Source: Limnoglobus roseus (GTDB taxonomy: Bacteria; Planctomycetota; Planctomycetia; Gemmatales; Gemmataceae). From it: a DNA stretch of 64,000 nucleotides. The position numbers and the translations under genes were made by a program. The notes beneath the pieces were generated by a model. It was given only the letters and a program-made list of their open reading frames with translations, was not told where the DNA came from and did no database searches. Shown here in pieces: positions 17,390-26,150 of the stretch (position 1 is its first letter; each line of letters begins with the position of its first letter). The stretch spans positions 5,890,001 to 5,954,000 of the forward strand of contig NZ_CP042425.1 in NCBI RefSeq assembly GCF_008254045.1, in the 5' to 3' direction.

Positions 17390-18769
17390 TCAGGCCAGGA
17401 TGTCTTTCACAACCACGCCGTGAACGTCCGTCAGGCGGAAGTCGCGGCCGCTGTAGCGGTAGGTCAGTTTCTCGTGGTTGATCCCCATCTGGTGCAGGAT
17501 CGTGGCGTGCAGGTCGTGAACGTGGACCTTCTTCTCGACGGCGGAGAAACCGAACTCGTCGGTGCTGCCGTAGGCCATGCCGCCCTTGACCCCGCCGCCG
17601 GCGAGGAAGACGCTGAACCCGTGATGGTTATGGTCGCGGCCGTTCGACCCTTCGCTCGTCGGCGTGCGGCCGAACTCGCCGCCCCACAGGACGAGCGTCT
17701 CTTCGAGTAGCCCGCTCCGCTTCAAGTCTCGCAACAGCGCGGCCACGGCCTTGTCACTGTCGGCCGCTTTGGTGCGGTGGCCCTTCTCGATGTCGCCGTG
17801 GTCGTCCCACGGCTGGCCGCTGCCGTAGAAGACCTGGACCATTCGCACGCCGCGCTCGACCAACCGGCGGGCGGTCAGGCAGGCGTCGGCGAAGTACCCC
17901 TTGCCGTACTCCTCGCGGGTCTTGGTCGCCTCCTTGCTCACGTCGAAGGCGTCGGTCGCCTCGGTTTGCATCCGGAAGGCCATCTCCAGCGATTGAATCC
18001 GCGCGTCGAGTTGGTCGTCGCCGGCTCGCTTGTCGGCGTGCATCTTGTTCAGGCCGTTCAGCAGGTCGAGTTGCTCCCGCTGGGTCTCGGGCGTGAGGTT
18101 CTTGTTGCGGATGTGGTCGATCACCCGCTTCGGGTCGAGGTTCGCGATGTGGCAGCCCTGGTAGACGCCGGGCAGGAAGCTGTTGTTCCACAGGGCCGGG
18201 CCGACGACCGGCTTGCCGGGGCAGAGGACGACGAAGCCCGGCAGGTTTTGGTTCTCGGTGCCGAGGCCGTACAGGAGCCAGCTGCCCATGCTCGGGCGGA
18301 TCGGCTGGGTGTTGCCGCACGTCATCAGCAGCAACCCCGGCTCGTGGTTCGGGATGTTCGTGTGCATCGACCGGATGACGCAGATGTCGTCGATGCACTT
18401 GCCGATCTCGGGGAAGATCTCGCTGACCTCGATCCCGGACTTGCCGCACTTCTTGAACGCGAACGGCGACTGGTAGAGGCCGCCGGTTTTGCGCTCGGTC
18501 TTCAGCCCGGCGGTCGTCGGCTGTTGGCCGTGGAACTTCTTGAGGGCCGGCTTCGGGTCGAACGTATCGACCTGGCTCGGCCCGCCGTTCATGAACAAGT
18601 GGATGACGTGCTTCGCCTTCGCCGGGAAGTGGGCCACCTTCGGGGCGAGCGGGCTCGCCGCTTCGGCCGTCGCGTCCTGAGCGAGCAAGCTCGCGAGGCC
18701 GAGCGCGCCCAACCCCGTACCGGTGCGGGCGAGTAATTCGCGGCGGGTGAAAGGCATCTGGAAATTCAT
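17390..18769 (-). CDS. DUF1501 exported protein (Tat signal)
   Basis: A 459-residue DUF1501 protein, a family expanded in planctomycetes and related to the alkaline phosphatase/sulfatase fold. The N-terminus has a twin-arginine signal (FTRRELLARTGTGLGALGLA). Typical stretches are HLFMNGGPSQVDTFDPKP, WGGEFGRTPTSEGSNGRDHN and ATILHQMGINHEKLTYRYSG. It follows the DUF1549 gene by 22 bases, the usual planctomycete pair. Biochemical function is not established. An in-frame ATG four codons downstream (18757) is an alternative start. Confidence 0.92.
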   Translation of the reverse strand: MNFQMPFTRRELLARTGTGLGALGLASLLAQDATAEAASPLAPKVAHFPAKAKHVIHLFMNGGPSQVDTFDPKPALKKFHGQQPTTAGLKTERKTGGLYQSPFAFKKCGKSGIEVSEIFPEIGKCIDDICVIRSMHTNIPNHEPGLLLMTCGNTQPIRPSMGSWLLYGLGTENQNLPGFVVLCPGKPVVGPALWNNSFLPGVYQGCHIANLDPKRVIDHIRNKNLTPETQREQLDLLNGLNKMHADKRAGDDQLDARIQSLEMAFRMQTEATDAFDVSKEATKTREEYGKGYFADACLTARRLVERGVRMVQVFYGSGQPWDDHGDIEKGHRTKAADSDKAVAALLRDLKRSGLLEETLVLWGGEFGRTPTSEGSNGRDHNHHGFSVFLAGGGVKGGMAYGSTDEFGFSAVEKKVHVHDLHATILHQMGINHEKLTYRYSGRDFRLTDVHGVVVKDILA

Positions 18770-18791
18770 CGGTCCGTTCCGCGTTGGGTGG

Positions 18792-21467
18792 TTAGTCGAC
18801 GTACAGGAACTCGTTGCTGGCGAGCAACGCCTGAGCGTACTGCTGCCAGCGGGTGAGGGTGTCCGAGGGCTTGGCGGGCATCTTGAGGAACGCGACGGCC
18901 AACTCCCGTTCCTTCGCTTCCGGCGGGCGGTTGAAGGCGAGGTGGTACGCGGCCGTCACGCGGTCGGCGTCGGTCTTCCCGAGCTTTTCCAGCCGATTCG
19001 CGAAGGCCTTCGCCTGGGCGATCATGAACTCGCTGTTCAGGGCGAAGAGTTGCTGCTGCGGTACGGTTGTGACGTTCCGGCGGTCGGCCGTGACGTTCGC
19101 GTCGGGGAAGTCGAACAGCCGCAGGAGGCCGTCGAGTTCGTGGCGGCTGATCTTGGCGTACACCGTCCGCCGCTTCGCGTTCGCGTCCCGCAGGTCGAAC
19201 GTCGGGCCGCCGAGTGTTTCGTCGAGATTGCCGCTGACGCCGAGGAGGGAATCCCGCCACGCTTCCACGTCAAGCCGCTTGCGGGTGCCGCGCCAGAGGT
19301 AGACGTTGCCGCCGTCGGTCTTGTTGTTGTCCGCGTTCGGCTCGGCCGCGAGGCGGTACACGTTGGTGAGCAGGATTTGCTTGTGGAGCCACTTCAACGA
19401 CGAGCCGTTCTTGACGAACTCGACGGCGAGGTGGTCGAGCAATTCGGGGTGGCTCGGCCGGTCGCCGAGCGAACCGAAGTTGCTCGGCGTGTTCACCAGT
19501 CCGCGGCCGAAGTGCCACGCCCAAACGCGGTTGACGATGACGCGGGCGGTTAGCGGGTTGTCGGGGCTGGCAATCGCGTTCGCGAGGTCGAGCCGCGTGA
19601 ACGGCTTGGCCGCCGGCTTCGCGTCGGTCTTCGACAGTACCTGGAGGAAGCCCTTCGGCGCGTCCTCACCTTTCGTGGCCGGGTTGCCGCGGATGTAGAC
19701 CTTCATGCCTTGCTCGCCGCCGGACACGATGTGGGCCGTCAGCGGGGCGACGGGGGATGCCTTCTTCTGCTTCTCCACCTCGCCACGGAGTTCGGCGAGC
19801 TTCGGCTTCACGTCCGCGGTCACGAACATTTTTTCCGCGTCGGCCGGCGCGACGAACAGCGGAGCGGTCGCGTCGAGGAACATCGCCTTCGTCAGCGGAT
19901 CGGAGGTCTTCCCGGCCGACTTCTTGTTCTTGACCGGGACGATGTCGGGCACGTCAACCGACACGAGTTTCGATTGAACCGCTGCGGCCGCGGTGCCGAC
20001 TTCCTCCGGCTTCGCGTCGGCCTTCAGCGCGAACCAGTCCTTGAAAACGGCCGGCGCTTTCGAGGCGTTCGCCGGGTCGAGGAACTTCACCCAACGGTCG
20101 AGGAAGTAGCGGTTCAATCCATCCTTCGAGACGAACTCCTGCGGCCTCGCCTTCGCGGTGCGAATCTTGTGGGCCGCTTCGAGGTACTTCGCTGTCAGCG
20201 CCGCCGCTTCTTTCGCTGCCGCCTTCCCGGCGTCACCCAGGAAGTGGTTCACGAGTTCCTCGGCCGCGGTCACTTTCGCCTGCGCGTCGTTGTACTTTTT
20301 CAACTCGTCGGGCTTGGCGAGGGGCGATTGCGTGAGATTGGAGCCGTAGTAGATGCCGGCGATCGAGTAGTAATCGCGGGTCGGGATCGGGTCGAACTTG
20401 TGGTCGTGGCAGCGGGCACAACTCACGGTCAGGCCGAGGAAACCACGGGTGAGCGTGTCCACGCGGTCGTCGAGTTCCTCGGCAATCGCTTGCTCGCGGG
20501 CGGTGTTCTTGTAGTACTCTGCTCCGAGGCCCAGGAAGCCCATACCCGCCAGCCGCTTGAAGAGGTCGTCCTTCGGTTCGGCCATCAGATCGCCGGCGAC
20601 CTGCAAGCGCACGAACTGGTCGTAGGGCATGTCGTCGTTGAACGCCTGGATCACCCAGTCGCGGTAGAGGTAGGCGTTCTTCTTCGGCGTGACGCCGAAC
20701 GTGTGCGCCTGGTCTTCCGCGTAGCGGGCCACGTCCAGCCAGTACCGGCCCCACCGCTCGCCGTACCGCGGAGACTTCAACAGGCGGTTGATCAACTTCT
20801 CCCACGCTTTCGGGGATTGGTCGGCAACGAACGCCTCGACTTCTTCCGGCGTCGGCGGCAACCCCGTCAGGTCGAACGTGACGCGACGGACCAGCGTCCG
20901 CAGATCCGCCTGGGGAACGGGTCGAAGCCCCTTCTCGTCCCATTTCGCGCGAACGAAGCGGTCGATGCTTGATTGCTCGGCATTCGTCGGCACCGTCTGC
21001 GGCTTCGGCGATTGAAGTGACCAGAACTGCCGGCCCTTCTCCAGATCGAGGCCGGCGGCTTTGACCGTGGTTGTCGTGTCGGTGCGGGGATCGACCGCGC
21101 CGTCCTTGATCCACTTCTCGAAATCCGCCACGACCGCGGCCGGCAGTTTACCGTCCGGTGGCATCTGGATTTCGCCCTCGTGCCGGAGCGACTTGAGGAA
21201 CGTCCCCTCGGCCGGCTTGCCGGGCACAATGGCCTTGCCGGTGTCGCCACCCTTCTGCCACCCGGCGACAGTGTCGAGCAGGAGTCCGCCACGCAACTTA
21301 TCGGCCTTGGCCGCCTTCTCCGAGTGGCACTTGTAGCATTTCTCGACGAGAACGGGGCGAATCTTCGCCTCGAAAAACTCCACCGCTTTCGGGTCGTCCG
21401 CGGCGGTCAATCGGTCGGCGAAGAGGGGCGCAACGAGAAGTGCCAACACGGTACGGGGCCAGGACAT
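18792..21467 (-). CDS. PSCyt1/DUF1549/DUF1553 exported cytochrome-like protein
   Basis: An 891-residue planctomycete protein. A signal peptide (residues 1-22) is followed by a PSCyt1 domain with a heme-type motif CYKCHS near residue 44. Then come the DUF1549 domain (RVTFDLTGLPPTPEEVEAFV, YGERWGRYWLDVARYAEDQ), a second SCARCHDHKFDPI motif near residue 350, and the DUF1553 domain (ARVIVNRVWAWHFGRGLVNT, SNFGSLGDRPSHPELLDHLA). Two CxxCH/CxxC-type sites suggest heme binding and electron transfer outside the cytoplasm. It heads a two-gene operon with DUF1501. The physiological role is unknown. Confidence 0.92.
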   Translation of the reverse strand: MSWPRTVLALLVAPLFADRLTAADDPKAVEFFEAKIRPVLVEKCYKCHSEKAAKADKLRGGLLLDTVAGWQKGGDTGKAIVPGKPAEGTFLKSLRHEGEIQMPPDGKLPAAVVADFEKWIKDGAVDPRTDTTTTVKAAGLDLEKGRQFWSLQSPKPQTVPTNAEQSSIDRFVRAKWDEKGLRPVPQADLRTLVRRVTFDLTGLPPTPEEVEAFVADQSPKAWEKLINRLLKSPRYGERWGRYWLDVARYAEDQAHTFGVTPKKNAYLYRDWVIQAFNDDMPYDQFVRLQVAGDLMAEPKDDLFKRLAGMGFLGLGAEYYKNTAREQAIAEELDDRVDTLTRGFLGLTVSCARCHDHKFDPIPTRDYYSIAGIYYGSNLTQSPLAKPDELKKYNDAQAKVTAAEELVNHFLGDAGKAAAKEAAALTAKYLEAAHKIRTAKARPQEFVSKDGLNRYFLDRWVKFLDPANASKAPAVFKDWFALKADAKPEEVGTAAAAVQSKLVSVDVPDIVPVKNKKSAGKTSDPLTKAMFLDATAPLFVAPADAEKMFVTADVKPKLAELRGEVEKQKKASPVAPLTAHIVSGGEQGMKVYIRGNPATKGEDAPKGFLQVLSKTDAKPAAKPFTRLDLANAIASPDNPLTARVIVNRVWAWHFGRGLVNTPSNFGSLGDRPSHPELLDHLAVEFVKNGSSLKWLHKQILLTNVYRLAAEPNADNNKTDGGNVYLWRGTRKRLDVEAWRDSLLGVSGNLDETLGGPTFDLRDANAKRRTVYAKISRHELDGLLRLFDFPDANVTADRRNVTTVPQQQLFALNSEFMIAQAKAFANRLEKLGKTDADRVTAAYHLAFNRPPEAKERELAVAFLKMPAKPSDTLTRWQQYAQALLASNEFLYVD

Positions 21468-21648
21468 TTCGGGTACTCACCGAAAGAGAACAGGCGGGAG
21501 GAATCAGGCGGGAGAGAAGCGGCAGGCAGGATTAACACAATTACGATAACATCAACGCCCGTGAAAAGCCACAGTTCCTGGAAAAATTTGCCCGCCGGCG
21601 GTCACCGAGGATCGTGCCTGCCAGCGGAAAATGATAACTGCCCGCGTG

Positions 21649-21665
21649 ACAAGGCTTCGCCTTGT
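21649..21665 (+). promoter_or_regulatory. Small hairpin in the porin leader
   Basis: ACAAGGC and GCCTTGT flank a TTC loop (7-bp perfect stem), followed by ATTGTTTT. It lies about 65 bases before the porin ATG and may be a weak terminator or a leader structure. Confidence 0.3.
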
Positions 21666-21730
21666 ATTGTTTTGCGGTCGTGGATATGGCCGCCCCGGGG
21701 GAAAGGGAGAGGCGAATCAAAGGGGATCGT

Positions 21731-23278
21731 ATGCGCCCGCTGTTGTCCGCTGCAATCATTCTGGTGGCGTTAGCCCCGAGTGCAATCGCACAGTCGGGTT
21801 CGGTGCTAGAACCGACAACTCCGCTGGTGCCGCGAACCACACCGGCACCGATCGGCGTGGGTAGTCCGTTGCTAGCCGAACCGTCGCAACGGACAGATGC
21901 CGACCCGTCGGTTCAGTTTCCGTCCTCGGTCCGCCAACCACCCCCGGCCGTCTCGATCGGCCAGCCACTCTCGACGCCGTATGACTGGAATCAGTTTCGC
22001 CTGGGCGGTCAGTTCCGGATCGAAGGGGACGCGAACAACTTCCCGTTTCACCCCACGTCGCTGTTGCCGGAGCAACCGAGTCGGGCGTTCGTGAACCAGC
22101 GATACCGTCTCTGGCTCACGTACTCGCCGAATGAGCACGTTGAGGGCTACGCCCAGATGCAGGTCGGCGGCATCAACTGGGGGACGAACTACGACTTCAA
22201 CAAGAACTTCATCGGCAACTTTACTTCCGTGGTCGGCGACCGGGTGGGCATCGAACTGCGGCGGGCGTGGCTGGCTTACAAGGACGAAGACCTCGGCAAG
22301 GTCCGCGTCGGCTTCCTGGACTGGCACGACTCGTTCAACGACACGCTCGCCAGTTCCAACTACGACTTCAACGTCGCGGGCATTGACTGGGTGAGGGTCG
22401 CGCCGGCTTTGAACGGCCTCCGATTGTCGGCGGCCACCTTGTTGCTGTCCGATCAAGCATTCGCAACCTCGAACCCCGCCCCGTCGGCGGGAACGCACTC
22501 CGCGGTCCTGTATGCGTTTGATGCCGACCAACCGCTGACGGATAAGTTCAGTGTGGGGGCCAGTGCCTACGTCCTGTACGACCGTGGGGGGTACTCCTTC
22601 CCGACCGTCGCGGCCTACCGATACTCGGTCGAATCGTGGTTCGGACTCCGGGCGAAGTGGGACAGCGAAACGCTGCCGCTCGCTGGGTTCGTTTTGGCAA
22701 ACACCGGCCGGCGGGCAGACTTCGGGCCGACCGGGTTCCGGAACACCGGGTGGGCGAGTTGGCTGCAAGCCGGCCCGCTGAAGATCGGCGAAGGGAAGCT
22801 CAGCACACAGATTCTTTACGCCAGCGGGGACAGTGACCCCGGCAACGGCCGGTCGGGGGAGTTCCGCACCGTCGCCCAGTCGTACCGGGATAACTTCGGG
22901 GCACAGGGTTACTGGAGCTACCTGCAACTTACCAGCCCGAACGGTCCCGGCGACGTGGCCGACCTCGGCGTGAGCCTTCAAAACCGCGGCCTCGGTCTGC
23001 TGACCGCACAAGGCAAGTTCGAGTACCCGCTGGCGAAACGGTTGCTGAGTACGACCACCGCCGGGTGCCTGCAGTCGGCCGTCCGCAATCCAGCGAACGG
23101 TTCGCGGGACATCGGCACCGAAATCGGGGAAATGTTCACCATCGACTTCGGTGGAGGTATGAAACTCGACACGGGTTCGGCCGTGCTGTTCACTGGCGAC
23201 TTCTACCGTCCCGCCCCGAACGCGGCGAAAGAAGCGACGCTGTGGGAGGTGTTCGGCCGGTTGCAACTGGAGTTCTAA
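21731..23278 (+). CDS. Outer-membrane beta-barrel porin-like protein
   Basis: A 515-residue protein with a Sec signal peptide (LLSAAIILVALAPSAIAQ) and a Pro-rich segment, then a long run of alternating hydrophobic and polar residues with aromatic girdles typical of a beta-barrel (YRLWLTYSPNEHVEGYAQMQ, ELRRAWLAYKD, FGRLQLEF at the end). The C-terminal Phe and the barrel pattern resemble alginate-export or phosphate-selective porins. The ATG at 21731 has AGGGGA eight bases upstream. It precedes a rhodanese and a PiT permease on the same strand and might supply their anion substrate. Confidence 0.75.
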   Translation: MRPLLSAAIILVALAPSAIAQSGSVLEPTTPLVPRTTPAPIGVGSPLLAEPSQRTDADPSVQFPSSVRQPPPAVSIGQPLSTPYDWNQFRLGGQFRIEGDANNFPFHPTSLLPEQPSRAFVNQRYRLWLTYSPNEHVEGYAQMQVGGINWGTNYDFNKNFIGNFTSVVGDRVGIELRRAWLAYKDEDLGKVRVGFLDWHDSFNDTLASSNYDFNVAGIDWVRVAPALNGLRLSAATLLLSDQAFATSNPAPSAGTHSAVLYAFDADQPLTDKFSVGASAYVLYDRGGYSFPTVAAYRYSVESWFGLRAKWDSETLPLAGFVLANTGRRADFGPTGFRNTGWASWLQAGPLKIGEGKLSTQILYASGDSDPGNGRSGEFRTVAQSYRDNFGAQGYWSYLQLTSPNGPGDVADLGVSLQNRGLGLLTAQGKFEYPLAKRLLSTTTAGCLQSAVRNPANGSRDIGTEIGEMFTIDFGGGMKLDTGSAVLFTGDFYRPAPNAAKEATLWEVFGRLQLEF

Positions 23279-23393
23279 ACGCAAGCAGGGAGAGAATTCC
23301 GTGCCACTCTCTGACAGTTCCGTGTCCAGGAGGCGGCGAGGAAATATCTTAACGCCTGGGCAAGAATTACCACTGGCCGGAGTTCGCTCTCCA

Positions 23394-24323
23394 ATGCAAT
23401 CGTTGCGATTCACAATCTGCTCGCTGTTTCTGATGCTGGCGTTCGCGATGTTCGGATCGACCGCGCGGGCGGACATCGACATCATCTCGCCGGCCGAAGC
23501 CCAGAAGTTAATCGAATCCACCGATCCGGCCAAGCGGCCGATCGTGCTGGACACCCGCGGCGGGTACAAGGACTACTTCCGCGGTCACCTGCCGACCGCC
23601 CACCACCTGAACTTCGACACGCTCCGCGGCACTGATAAGGGCGTTCCTGTGCAGTACCTGCCGGACGACCTGACCAAGGCGCTGCTCGTCCGCGCCGGGA
23701 TCGACAAGAACCGGATGCACCTGATCTACGCGACCGGCGAGAAACTGCCGAACGACGAAATCCTGAGCGCGAGCATGGTCGCCTACGTCTTGGAAAAGTT
23801 CGGCGTCGAGAACATCCGCATCGTGGACGGCGGTCTGCCAGGCTGGAAGGCGGCGAAGTTGCCGGTGACGCAAGAGTATTTCGGTAACCCGACCGGCACG
23901 CTCCCGGAGAAGGGCAAGCCGGAGATCGCGCTTAACGTCGATGACGTCCTCACCCGCAAGCCGACGGCGGTCCTGGTCGATGCCCGGCCGCACAACGAGT
24001 ACCTGGGCGACGACGAAATCTGGCTGCGGAAGGGGCACATCCCCGGCGCGATCAGTTTCCACTGGGCGCGGCTGATGGCGACGGACAACACGCACGAGTT
24101 CAAGCCGTTCGAGAAGACGAAGAACGAACTCGCCGCCGCTGGTTTGACGACGGACAAAGAAATCCTCGTGTATTGCGGCACCTCGCGCGAGGGCAGCCTG
24201 CTGCGGTTCTATTTGAAGCACGTGGCGAAGTACCCGAACGTCCGCCTCTACGAAGGGTCGTGGAAGGAATACGCCTCGCTCAAGCAACACCCGGCCGAGA
24301 CGAAGGAAAACAAGGCGAAGTAA
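23394..24323 (+). CDS. Exported tandem-rhodanese sulfurtransferase
   Basis: A 309-residue protein with a signal peptide (about residues 1-26) and two rhodanese domains. The first (about 28-150, with VLDTRGGYKDYFRGHLPTA) has no Cys at its active loop. The second (about 170-290) carries the active loop YCGTSREGS with the catalytic Cys. This layout matches thiosulfate or 3-mercaptopyruvate sulfurtransferases, placed here in the periplasm. The ATG at 23394 begins the signal peptide; GGAG lies about 11 bases upstream. Only eight bases separate it from the PiT permease gene, so a shared role in sulfur acquisition is likely. Confidence 0.85.
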   Translation: MQSLRFTICSLFLMLAFAMFGSTARADIDIISPAEAQKLIESTDPAKRPIVLDTRGGYKDYFRGHLPTAHHLNFDTLRGTDKGVPVQYLPDDLTKALLVRAGIDKNRMHLIYATGEKLPNDEILSASMVAYVLEKFGVENIRIVDGGLPGWKAAKLPVTQEYFGNPTGTLPEKGKPEIALNVDDVLTRKPTAVLVDARPHNEYLGDDEIWLRKGHIPGAISFHWARLMATDNTHEFKPFEKTKNELAAAGLTTDKEILVYCGTSREGSLLRFYLKHVAKYPNVRLYEGSWKEYASLKQHPAETKENKAK

Positions 24324-24331
24324 GCCCTCCC

Positions 24332-25285
24332 ATGATCCTCGTCATCCTTTGCCTCGCCGCGTTCTTTGTCGCGTTCACCAACGGTGCCAACGCGAACTTC
24401 AAGGGCGTGGCGTCGCTCTACGGCAGTGGCACGACGACGCTCCGTCAGGCCGCACTGTGGGGAACGGCGACGACGTTCGCCGGTTCCCTCGCCGCGTTGT
24501 TTCTCACGAGTGGTTTGCTCATCGCATTCCGGGGTCGGGGGATCGTCCCGGACGAATTGGTCGCTTCGCCGGAATTCGTGTGTGCTGTGGCCATCGGCGG
24601 GGCGCTAACCAGTTTCCTGGCCACCCGCTTCGGGTTCCCGGTCTCCACGACGCACGCCTTGGTCGGGGCGTTGCTCGGGGCGGGGTTGGCCGGCAATGGC
24701 GAGGTGCGATTCGCAGCTCTGGGTTCGAACTTTCTCTACCCACTCTTCTTCAGCCCGGCCGTGGCCGCTGTGGCCGGGGCCGTGGTCTACCTGACCTTGA
24801 AATCGCTCCGCCTTGCCCCCGATCACCGCACGCCACTGTTGGACACCTTGCACTTCCTGAGCGCCGGGGCCGCGAGCTTCGCCCGCGGCCTGAACGACAC
24901 GCCGAAGATGGTCGCACTCCTGCTCGCCGTGCCGGGGCTGGGAGTCCACTGGGCATTCGTAATTGTCGCCGTGGCAATCGCGATGGGCGGACTTCTCGAC
25001 ATCGACCGGGTCGCGGAAACGCTCGGCAAGAAAATCACGGGCATGAACCCCGGTCAGGGTTTTGCCGCCAGTCTGGTCACCGCCGGGTTGGTCACGACGG
25101 CGAGCCTTCACAGCCTGCCGGTGAGCACGACCCACGTCAGTGTCGGCTCGCTCCTGGGGATGGGTATGGCCTCCCGGCAAGCCCGCTGGCGCAAGGTGGC
25201 GGAAATCTTGTTCGCCTGGGTCAGCACCGTCCCGTGCGGAGCACTCCTGGCGGCGCTGGCCTACGTGATACTCGTTCGATGCTAA
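24332..25285 (+). CDS. PiT family inorganic anion permease (phosphate or sulfate)
   Basis: A 317-residue membrane protein with the two signature repeats of the PiT family: FTNGANANFKGVASLYGSGT near the N-terminus and ARGLNDTPKMVALLL in the middle. About eight to ten hydrophobic segments are visible. Most PiT members move phosphate, but the CysP branch moves sulfate and is often next to sulfur genes. Coupling to a rhodanese gene favours sulfate or thiosulfate here; this is inference. Length is somewhat short for the family, as in CysP-like members. Confidence 0.85.
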   Translation: MILVILCLAAFFVAFTNGANANFKGVASLYGSGTTTLRQAALWGTATTFAGSLAALFLTSGLLIAFRGRGIVPDELVASPEFVCAVAIGGALTSFLATRFGFPVSTTHALVGALLGAGLAGNGEVRFAALGSNFLYPLFFSPAVAAVAGAVVYLTLKSLRLAPDHRTPLLDTLHFLSAGAASFARGLNDTPKMVALLLAVPGLGVHWAFVIVAVAIAMGGLLDIDRVAETLGKKITGMNPGQGFAASLVTAGLVTTASLHSLPVSTTHVSVGSLLGMGMASRQARWRKVAEILFAWVSTVPCGALLAALAYVILVRC

Positions 25286-25518
25286 GGCGAATTGGCACGG
25301 CGGGGCGAGGCGCTACTCGACACGGGGAAGCCGTCGACGCCGAGACACTTGGCCGACAACGAACCTTGCCGGCAGACTCGGTGTGGAGATTCGCACCACC
25401 GGCTGGCATGGGGACGGGTTGGGTAGGCGGTCTATCTGGCACATGCTTCCGCGGGTCGTAAAACGAACGGACCCGACAATGCCACCGCCAGGCAAATTCG
25501 GGCCGGAGGGAATTCGAC

Positions 25519-25743
25519 ATGGACCAGGATCGGCGGGAACAATTGATCAGCGCCTTGATTGCGAAGGGGGCAACGAAACCGTGCGCCCGATGTGAGTTCC
25601 AGCACTTCGAGATCGTGGCGGAAGCGAACATCGTCATTCAGGCCGAGGGCGCAATCCTTCCCACGGTCGTGGTGGCCTGCACGCACTGCGGCTTCATCAG
25701 TCAGTACGCCTTGGGCATTTTGGGCATCCCGCCCGAGATCTAG
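25519..25743 (+). CDS. Small zinc-ribbon-like protein
   Basis: A 74-residue protein with CARC near residue 22 and CTHC near residue 54, about 30 residues apart, which could form a four-Cys zinc site. Surrounding sequence (FQHFEIVAEANIVIQ and ILPTVVVACTHCGFISQYAL) is beta-rich. The ATG at 25519 has GGAGGG about nine bases upstream. I do not recognise a function. Confidence 0.7.
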   Translation: MDQDRREQLISALIAKGATKPCARCEFQHFEIVAEANIVIQAEGAILPTVVVACTHCGFISQYALGILGIPPEI

Positions 25744-25789
25744 CCGACCCACTCGCGGTGAGCGGGCCGGCAGAACCCGGCCTTTTAGC

Positions 25790-26020
25790 TCAGTCCTCGT
25801 CGGGTCCGATCTCGGTGCAAGAAATCACGCGGTCGTTGTCGTTGTAATACACCAGCACTTCCGTCCCATCGCCGTCTTGGCCGGTGTACATCCAGCCCTT
25901 ACCCTTTTTGAAATCGACCCGGGTCGCCCGCTTGAAGCCGTTCCCGTGCTTGACGGACGGACTCAGGTCGGCCTTCGGGTACTTGGCCTGCAACTCTGCC
26001 ACAGCCTCCTCAAACTTCAT
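25790..26020 (-). CDS. Small protein of unknown function
   Basis: A 76-residue charged protein (MKFEEAVAELQAKYPKADLS at the start, acidic IGPDED end). The ATG at 26020 has GAGGAGG about nine bases upstream and is preferred to the longer open frame that starts at 26065. No motif was recognised. It is convergent with the small zinc-ribbon gene. Confidence 0.65.
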   Translation of the reverse strand: MKFEEAVAELQAKYPKADLSPSVKHGNGFKRATRVDFKKGKGWMYTGQDGDGTEVLVYYNDNDRVISCTEIGPDED

Positions 26021-26150
26021 CGTCAAAAACCTCCTCGAATGACTGTGTGACTGAAGAAGGAACAAAAATAGGACCGAGGGGCGTGTCCGTCAACCGGGCC
26101 GTTTGCAGAACCGGCGGCCGAAATGCAAAATCTCATCCCGCGAGGTCGTG

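Noticed and set aside
25294..25312. TGGCACGG ... sequence resembling a sigma-54 promoter before the small zinc-ribbon gene
   Set aside because: The -12 GC is not at the required spacing.
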